A stretch of 64,000 nucleotides of DNA from Cryphonectria parasitica EP155 (taxonomy: Eukaryota > Ascomycota > Sordariomycetes > Diaporthales > Cryphonectriaceae), in contig NW_024468911.1 in assembly GCF_011745365.1 (NCBI RefSeq), positions 1,854,759 to 1,918,758 on the forward strand, in the 5' to 3' direction. Position numbers and translations under genes: made by a program. Position 1 is the first letter of the stretch; the number at the start of each line of letters is the position of its first letter. Shown here in pieces: positions 57,420-64,000 of this stretch. The notes under the pieces are model-generated. The model made no database searches, was not told where the DNA came from, and worked only from the letters and a program-made list of their open reading frames with translations.

Positions 57420-59412
57420 ATGCAAATACCGAGCCAGGCGTCGCCCTCGAGGGCGGCGCTCTTCGCATCCCTTCTCCTCCCCCAGCTCACGTCTGCCTTC
57501 TACCTGCCCGGCGTCGCACCGAGCTCCTACAAGAAAGGCGACAAGGTTCCTGTCTATGTTAACACCATCAAGCCCGTCGCCGCCCCCGGCGACCAGATGC
57601 TGCACTCTGTTGTGGCCTACGACTACTACCTGCCCATATTCAAGCTATGTCAACCAGATGGAGGAGCGCAGCCCGTCAGCGAGAGCCTGGGAAGCATTCT
57701 CTTCGGCGACAGGATCATGACCTCGCCCTTTGAGCTGAAGATGGCCACCAACGAGTCTTGTAAAGCTCTATGCGACGTTGACTATACGCCGAGCGCGTCA
57801 AAGTTCGTGAACGAGAAGATCGACTTGGGCTACAGCCTGAACTGGCTGGTGGATGGGCTTCCGGCAGGACAGGACATCACCGACGAGCTCACCGGGACGG
57901 ACTTTTACAGCCCGGGTTTCCTTATTGGCGAGACAATAGAAGACAAACAGATCTTCAACAACCACTACGACATCATCATTGACTACCACGAAGTCGGCGG
58001 GAACCCCGATCAGCTGCGCGTGGTGGGCGTTCTTGTTCAACCTCGGTCGCTCGACTACGGCGAAAAGGATCCAGACTGTGCCGACAAGACATATCCTAAT
58101 GTGCACCTATCTGTAGACGGCCAGACTCGTGTCAAGTTCTCATACGGGGTGTACTGGATCAAATCACCAACGGCCTGGGCGACGCGATGGGATAAGTACC
58201 TCCATGTCTTCGACCCGAAGATTCACTGGTTCTCCCTTGTCAACTCGGCTATCATTGTGGTTTTCCTGGTCATGACCGTCATGTCGGTCCTGGTGCGCAC
58301 GCTCAAGAAAGATATTGCTAGGTACAATCGCCTGGACTCGATCAATCTCGAGGATCTGAATGGGACTTCAGTGGTCGAAGATGGAGTGCAGGAGGATTCG
58401 GGCTGGAAGCTGGTGCATGGTGATGTGTTCCGCACTCCCTCGCACCCTCTGCTGCTGTCTGTCCTGCTCGGAAACGGTGCACAGCTCTTCGTCATGACTG
58501 GTTTCACCATCTGTTTCGCGTTGTTGGGATTCCTGTCGCCCTCGAACCGTGGCGCGTTGGGCACGATTATGGTTCTGCTCTACACCCTGCTAGGTTTTGT
58601 CGGTGGCTACGTCTCAGCGCGTGTGTACAAGTCACTTGACGGCGAGAAGTGGAAGCTGAACATCGCCTTAACGCCGCTTCTCGTGCCGAGCATCGTCTTC
58701 TCCATGTTCTTCCTGCTCAACCTGTTCCTCTGGGCCAAGCAGTCTGCCGGTGCTGTACCTTTCACGACCATGCTCGTGTTGGTCCTCATCTGGTTTGTCA
58801 TCTCGGTGCCTCTGTCTGGAGCTGGTTCGTGGGTAGGCTTCAAGTCGCCCGCCATCGAGGCCCCTGTCCGCACCAACCAGATCCCGCGCCAGATCCCGCC
58901 GCCGACAACCTACCTCAAGCCGATTCCCAGTATGCTGCTGGTGGGCATGCTACCATTCGGCGCCATCTTCGTTGAACTGTACTTCATCATGAGCTCCATC
59001 TGGTTCAGCAAGATCTACTACATGTTTGGATTCCTCTTCTTGTGTTACGGCCTGATGATCATCACTTGTGCGGCCGTCACTGTCCTGATGGTCTACTTTC
59101 TCCTCTGCGCAGAAAATTATCATTGGCAGTGGCGGTCTTTCCTGGCCGCAGGCATGTGTGCCGGCTATATCTTCCTCAATGCACTGGTTTACTGGGTCTC
59201 GAAGCTTTCGCTGGGTGGCCTGGTAGGCAGTGCGCTTTACATTGGCTACAGCGCCCTCATTTCTTTCCTATTCTTCATTTTGACTGGTGAGTTTATCCTT
59301 GCAACTTCCTGCTCGCATTATGCTGCTGACTAACAGCATCACAGGATCTATCGGCTTCTTTTCGAGTTGGTGGTTCGTGCGGAAGATCTACGGCTCCATC
59401 AAGATCGACTAA
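57420..59412 (+). CDS. Transmembrane 9 superfamily (EMP70/TMN) protein
   Basis: Two exons, 57420-59286 and 59345-59412, across a 58 bp intron, give 644 aa. The start gives a signal peptide ending near LTSAFYLPGVAP, the usual mature N-terminus of the family. The large lumenal domain (residues about 30-275, with YDYYLPIF and GSILFGDRI) is followed by nine membrane segments. The first is SLVNSAIIVVFLVMTV and the rest lie between about 350 and the end. The family's conserved cytosolic WKLVHGDVFR and PFGAIFVELYFIM segments are present. The short second exon supplies WWFVRKIYGSIKID, ending with the KxD Golgi-retention motif. The role is in sorting membrane proteins and endosome/Golgi transport and cell adhesion. 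Confidence 0.94.
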
Positions 59413-59733
59413 GGGTCAGGAACCTACATAGTAGTCGTGGAAAAAAGAGATGTGGTCCAGCACGGGCCGGGAAAAGCATCTGTATATTGTTACGCTGTAT
59501 CATCAACGCATATGAAATCTCCTTAAGGAATCCTGCTTAGACCCGGTATTCCATTGGATTTGAATGATCGGACAGTGGAGGGGGAAAAGGTGGATTCGCA
59601 AAAGACAGCTTGGCGTCCAGGTTAAATGGAAATGACTTTCAACCCTCTTCAGCAAATCGCTCACCATGCCCATATACTGTTGAGATTATGACTGCCAAGC
59701 CCAGAACACCTACCTAGGCTTCTTGCGGCCCTA
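59413..59733. other. Convergent intergenic region between the TM9-type gene and MED4
   Basis: 321 bp with two facing 3' ends. No distinctive element seen. Confidence 0.6.
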
Positions 59734-60795
59734 TCAATCATCCTCGTCATCATCCAACCCCATGAACTGGAATTGGCTCCGTCCAGGCTGTGTTGTCGTA
59801 GGACTTGGGCCACTTCCTCCATATGACATGGTTCCCTGACCAATAACGCTCCCCCTCCGCATAGCCTCCTCCTGCGCCCGTTCTCGCTCGCGATGCCTCT
59901 CGCGCGCGATCCGCGCCTCCTCCTCCCGCAGCCTGCGCAGGTTCTCCTCCCGCTCTTGCATCTCCTTCTCTTCTTGCACCCGCCGCGCCTCCTCCTCGCG
60001 CTTCCGCTTGGCCTCCTCCTCCGCCGGGTCGTACCCCCGGGGATCAATCCCCTGCGCCATCAGCCCTTCGAGCGACGCCAGAGCGCTGCGCCGTATGGTG
60101 TGCTCTGTCGGCCACGGCTGGAACGTCTGGTCTGTCAGCGGATCGAGGAATCGGTTCCACTCCTCGGGCAGCGCAGTACCGCTCGCCGCCTGCTGTTGTG
60201 CTGCCACCTGACCGACGACAGGAGCAGGCGACCTCGCCGCGCCGTTGGCGCCAGCTGGTGTCTGTGCCCCAGTGGCAGGTGTCTGTGCTGCTGTTGTGTT
60301 GGGCGTGCCCGCCGCGTCGCCGGTGCTGGCCTCGCTCTCCTCACCACTCGCGCCGGCACCCACACCAGCCGTCGCAGATGCTGCGGCCGTAGCAGCCGCC
60401 GCTGCAGAGGCGAGCACACTCGACGCCGGCATGGTGGTCTTGCTGATCCTGCTCGCGTACTGCAGCAGGTCCTGCCAGCTGACATCGTAGCGCGGCCCTT
60501 CGGCGGGCATCGTGGTGATGTTGGTGGAGCTCATATCGTGGCGGGTGTTCCATAGGAGGCGCATCGTGTCGCGGATCTGGGCGTCAAGGGCAGAGGAGGC
60601 TGCTTTGAGGCTAGCGAGGAGGGTGTGGTTGGTCTGGTGCGCCTGGAGCAGCTGCAGGCCCTCGGCCAGGGCGCGGTCGGCAGCGGCAAGCTCGTGGGCT
60701 GCGGCGGACTGGGGCGTGTACTTTGCGATGGACTCTGTGAGGGTCACGAGGGCGCGCTCGACGCGCTCAAACCGTGCATCTATGTAGGTGTCCAT
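59734..60795 (-). CDS. MED4: Mediator complex subunit 4
   Basis: A single-exon gene of 353 aa on the minus strand, beginning MDTYIDARFERVERALVTL. Med4 is a middle-module subunit of Mediator that links transcription factors to RNA polymerase II. The N-terminal half is helical coiled coil (residues 8-90, with LAAADRALAEGLQLLQAHQ), followed by the conserved YDVSWQDLLQYASRISKTT block typical of Med4. An Ala/Gly/Thr-rich linker (about 130-215) leads to the PWPTEHTIRRSALASL motif and a long Glu/Arg-rich charged helix (about 255-310). Fungal Med4 proteins show this same order. The gene is divergent from QCR10. Confidence 0.85.
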   Translation of the reverse strand: MDTYIDARFERVERALVTLTESIAKYTPQSAAAHELAAADRALAEGLQLLQAHQTNHTLLASLKAASSALDAQIRDTMRLLWNTRHDMSSTNITTMPAEGPRYDVSWQDLLQYASRISKTTMPASSVLASAAAAATAAASATAGVGAGASGEESEASTGDAAGTPNTTAAQTPATGAQTPAGANGAARSPAPVVGQVAAQQQAASGTALPEEWNRFLDPLTDQTFQPWPTEHTIRRSALASLEGLMAQGIDPRGYDPAEEEAKRKREEEARRVQEEKEMQEREENLRRLREEEARIARERHRERERAQEEAMRRGSVIGQGTMSYGGSGPSPTTTQPGRSQFQFMGLDDDEDD

Positions 60796-61279
60796 TATGG
60801 TGACTGCCTGGTGATGCCAATGGAGCCCTCACGGTGTCTAGTTTATACAGGCTTAGTACAGCACCTCTGGGCGCCTTGGAAAGGAAGGAGCAAGAAGAAA
60901 AAAGAGCAAGGAATCAATGCTGCATTTTGAGGTTGGGTTGGAAGAAACTCACATCGGAAAAGTACTATGGTACAATGGTTCAGTACTATGAACTTAGTAT
61001 GGTAGAGCTGGAAGCAGGGGTTGGCACCTACATACTTACTGTCTGATGTGCAGGGGACAGGGAGGGAAACTTAAGGCTGCAGGGGTTAGAGAGAGCTGTA
61101 CTGCAGTACAGCCCAAAAATTCAGGCACTAAAAATCCCAATCCCGGCTGAATCCGGCCTGAGCAACTCCCCAAGTCGCGCATCATTGTTTCGAGCCAGTA
61201 GCCATCACTACATTTCCAACCTTGCTGTCGACAGATTCTAGGAGCTACATCGCACCTGCTCACCACCCACCACATCAAG
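60796..61279. promoter_or_regulatory. Divergent promoter region between MED4 and QCR10
   Basis: 484 bp with no gene-like frame. An inverted GTACTATGG/TACTGTACTGCAGTACAG-like patch (about 60960-61110) is present. No clear TATA box was seen for either gene. Confidence 0.5.
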
Positions 61280-62232
61280 ATGTTCCCTGTCAGTCACCTC
61301 TCCTCCCATCAGAGGCCTTACAAACAATCAATTGGGCCTCTCAACAGCCTCAACCCTCCCGAATACGCTGTAGCTGACAGTCCCTCCGATGCAGACTCAG
61401 ATCCGCCGGGCAGAGCCCTACCCTCAGTACAAGAGCCCCTATGGCCCTAAGTAAGACTGCATTCCACCTTCCGATCGACCGCGATAGTAGCCGAAGCTTC
61501 GAGAACTCCATACCTGATGTACTTGCCGGCACATACGATGCTACCAAAGTCTCGACGTCTCTTCGGGTTGCGGCGGGGATGAGGCCATTGGCTGACAGCG
61601 AGGTTTTTTCTTCTTCTGCAGGTACAACTTCCAGCCACATGCCGCTGGACTTACCGCCAAGCAGGCCTTCGGACTGTACGTGCTCACCATTCCAACCCCC
61701 TGCGCGCGACTTCATGATGGCGGGACCGACATTGGTGCTAGAGGAAGAGGGGGGAAACAGGTAGTGAGATGCATGACGACGTTGGGGTCTTGCTTTTCAC
61801 TATGTTGCTTGTCGGAGATAAAGGCCAAGAAAGACGGCAGATGATTCAGATGGCTCGAATGGTGATGAGCCTGATACTGCTCGGGCGTCATGGTCTGGTA
61901 ACATGTCATAGCGATCAAGGCTGACACGGATATGTCTACAGGGGCGTGAAGACTGCAGGCCTCGGCGGTGTTGCCCTGTTCGCAGTCATCTTTTATGCTT
62001 CAGGCATCCCCAGGGTACAGCGTGACATCCTCCAGGTAGGCAGTCCCTCCTCACTAGGAATGTGTGTGCTGTTCATATCATACTCACATGATCATATAGA
62101 AAGTTCCTTTCCTCGGCAGCTACTTCGTCAACGAGATCCCTCCAGAGGACAACGTAAGTGTTCCATCCCTTACTTTGAAATGTTACCCTTGACGTTTCCG
62201 AACTTTGGCTAATACCATCATAGCCATTCTAA
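61280..62232 (+). CDS. QCR10: Cytochrome bc1 complex subunit 10 (QCR10)
   Basis: A small gene with six exons: 61280-61288, 61401-61450, 61622-61675, 61942-62035, 62100-62153 and 62224-62232, 89 aa in total. All introns are GT-AG (112, 171, 266, 64 and 70 bp). The joined frame reads RAEPYPQYKSPYGPKYNFQPHA, then a single membrane helix (LGGVALFAVIFYASG), then IPRVQRDILQKVPFLGSYF and ends IPPEDNPF, matching fungal Qcr10, a one-helix accessory subunit of respiratory complex III in the inner mitochondrial membrane. The first exon codes only for Met-Phe-Pro. Its partner acceptor could be 61395 instead of 61401, which would add two residues and stay in frame. The last exon holds only two codons plus the stop. 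The split is unusually fine, but every phase agrees. Confidence 0.87.
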
Positions 62233-62918
62233 ATCTTTATTTGATGGACTATATACATGGCACAGAAGTAGACTGGGGAGCACAAAAACAGTGTGGGGAA
62301 GGAAAGGGAAAACAAAGGCTTGCATAAAGTCTGGCATGCCAGGTCTTGTGTGTGTGTATAGAAGAGCCAAGAACATTCACAATAGATTTGACCATTCAAA
62401 ATGGTTGCCTCCTAAAGCTAAACCAAGTTCTTGCCTCATGAACATGCACATCTCTGAGGCAGTCAATGTCCAAGTCGAGCCAGACAAGACATCGACTTTA
62501 AAACCCCAGTGATACTATGATCAACTCAGTAATTCATAACCTGCTCCAGCTGAATCACAAACACAACCCCTGCGCAAGGGTTGGCTCAAGCCTAGGTTGT
62601 ACTGGCACGCAATTACCCCCAGGCTGATGGGCCGTGCTAACCCTCCCTAACCCTAGGACCACGTCAATAAGTTCATCAAGAAAGGCTGTCCATATGAATG
62701 AGACTGAACAGATTGCAAACAAAACAACTTCCACAATATGCACGCCAGGCTTGATCTGACAGATTTCGACATTTGACCACAATCGAGCAGAAAAAACATC
62801 AGGAACACGAAACTTGCTGTTTACTAACTGGGGAATTGGAGGAGCGCAATGATATGACTACCTCTTTTCATCCTCGACCAGCTGCCCACTCCTCTTACTC
62901 CCCTTACAGAGCCTCACG
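62233..62918. other. Intergenic region between QCR10 and ALG10
   Basis: 686 bp holding the QCR10 3' flank and the ALG10 promoter. It contains a short telomere-like string (CCCTAACCCTA at about 62645-62655) with one partial repeat before it. No gene found. Confidence 0.55.
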
Positions 62919-64000
62919 ATGATGCGCCTCGTTGGGCTAGTACACAAGTTTGATCCAATTCTTGTCTGTGTTATAGTCCTTGGCTTGCTGCAACTCCTCC
63001 TCAGGGTTCAGTCCAATCAGCAGTCTCACGGATGGAGACTGTCGACAGTGTGGCATCCTCTCTTGTGCTTGGCCATCGCTGGGTTGTGCTGGCATGCTGT
63101 CGTGACGATATGGGTCCCAGAACCATACCTTGATGAGGTCTTCCACATTCCACAGGCACAAAAGTACTGCCAGGGAAGATTTCTAGAATGGGATGACAAG
63201 ATCACCACTCCTCCTGGCCTGTGAGCCACCCCTCCCCCCGGGCTTGGTGTCATGCATTCCACAAGTAGCTGCAAACACTTCAGTTGGACTGACTGCTTTT
63301 CTCTTCTCTAGATACATACTCAGCTATGTCCTCCTACGCATGGGCTTCATCTTCAAGAATTGTTCCGCTGAGGCCCTGCGACTCACCAACTGGCTCGCAA
63401 TCATCTTCACGCCGTTCGTCGCGCTTCAGTGCCGCCGCCTGATCGAGGCTCGTCTGGCTGAGCGCGCCTCAGATGGTCGGAAGTCCCGCCCGTTTGAGCT
63501 CAGTGCCTATGCCCTTCACACGGGGCTCAACATCGCGCTCTTCCCACTCCTGTTCTTCTTCTCAGGCCTATACTACACGGATGTCTTCTCGACCTTTGTT
63601 GTGCTACTTGCGTACCAGAACCACCTGGCGCGGGTGAGCACTGGGCCCATCTCGCCGTGGAGCGATGCTCTTGTGGTTCTGCTGGGCGTTGGGGCACTGT
63701 TCATGAGGCAGACTAATGTCTTTTGGGTTGTTGTCTTCATGGGTGGCCTCGAGGCTGTCCACAAAGTCAAGCTGCTGCGCCCGCCACCCACAAGCTTTGG
63801 GCATTCTGATCGTGAGACCAGGCTCAAATTCTTCCTTTGGAGATACTCTCAGGGCGAGGTACACGACCCCCCACTGAATGAAGCTGGATTGGAAGGTAAG
63901 CTCTTCTTCAAAAATAAAACACAGATCAGCGTTGAGACCTGGTTGCTGACAGCAGTCTTGGGACAGATGTGTTCCTCTGTGGGTTGAGCATTGGCATTGC
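62919..64000 (+). CDS. ALG10: Dol-P-Glc-dependent alpha-1,2-glucosyltransferase ALG10/DIE2 (partial, cut by window end)
   Basis: Exons 62919-63220 and 63312-63895 are joined across a 91 bp intron. A third exon from 63967 runs off the window. The enzyme adds the last glucose to the lipid-linked oligosaccharide in the ER, using dolichyl-phosphate glucose. Diagnostic motifs are the conserved [15 protein letters not shown] with the nearby [12 protein letters not shown], which spans the first splice site and fixes its phase, and several membrane helices ([53 protein letters not shown]). At the second intron, the acceptor CAG ending at 63966 continues the frame as [12 protein letters not shown], as expected for the family, while other nearby acceptors lead straight into a stop. 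No frame breaks. The C-terminal half is not in the window. Confidence 0.92.

Noticed and set aside
59893..60555. 220-codon plus-strand frame opposite MED4
   Set aside because: It is a Leu/Arg-rich shadow of the charged MED4 helix.

Overview
The window is nuclear DNA of a filamentous ascomycete (Pezizomycotina, most likely a Sordariomycete). The evidence is short GT-AG introns of about 50-270 bp with CTAAC/CTGAC-type branch sites, monocistronic genes on both strands, CT-rich leaders, and single-copy fungal proteins such as a Sas10/Lcp5 factor, Med4, Qcr10 and an ENA-type ATPase. I see no bacterial features, no CRISPR, no tRNA or rRNA and no intact transposon. All gene models below were built by joining exons by eye from splice sites and reading frame. 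None has been tested against RNA or a database.

Layout. At 23-247 is the 3' end of a PRP4-type splicing kinase. From 248 to about 9750 I find no convincing gene. A single Ran1/Sks1-like protein kinase sits at 10249-12004 and is followed by another 10.7 kb without a supported gene (12005-22724). The left part of that stretch is rich in homopolymers and the right part is AT-richer and looks decayed. From 22.7 to 30.8 kb comes a normal gene cluster: a PCI/CSN8-like protein (-), a FabG-like short-chain dehydrogenase (+), DPM1 (-) and an ENA-type P-type ATPase (-). A gene-poor stretch (30.8-39.4 kb) contains only an Ala/Pro-rich disordered protein with nuclear-type basic motifs (34354-35843). A CSC1/OSCA-type calcium channel (39424-42588) and a cysteine-rich membrane-anchored surface protein (43127-44518, -) follow. 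After another empty 3.2 kb comes a secreted GH76-type enzyme.

From 49.4 kb to the end the DNA is gene dense. It holds the two vitamin B6 synthase subunits PDX1 (-) and PDX2 (+), head to head on one 1.2 kb promoter region, then a flavin monooxygenase (-), LCP5 (-), a TM9/EMP70 protein (+), MED4 (-), QCR10 (+) and the start of ALG10 (+, cut by the window end).

Functional links. PDX1 and PDX2 form one enzyme complex. DPM1 and ALG10 both serve dolichol-linked glycosylation in the ER. The other genes are housekeeping or cell-surface functions without an evident common pathway. I found no clear undescribed multi-gene system. The most unusual things are the kinase isolated in about 22 kb of otherwise gene-free, homopolymer-rich DNA, several odd gene structures (GH76 exon 1, the QCR10 micro-exon, the surface protein without a visible signal peptide), and an uncharacterised disordered nuclear-type protein.
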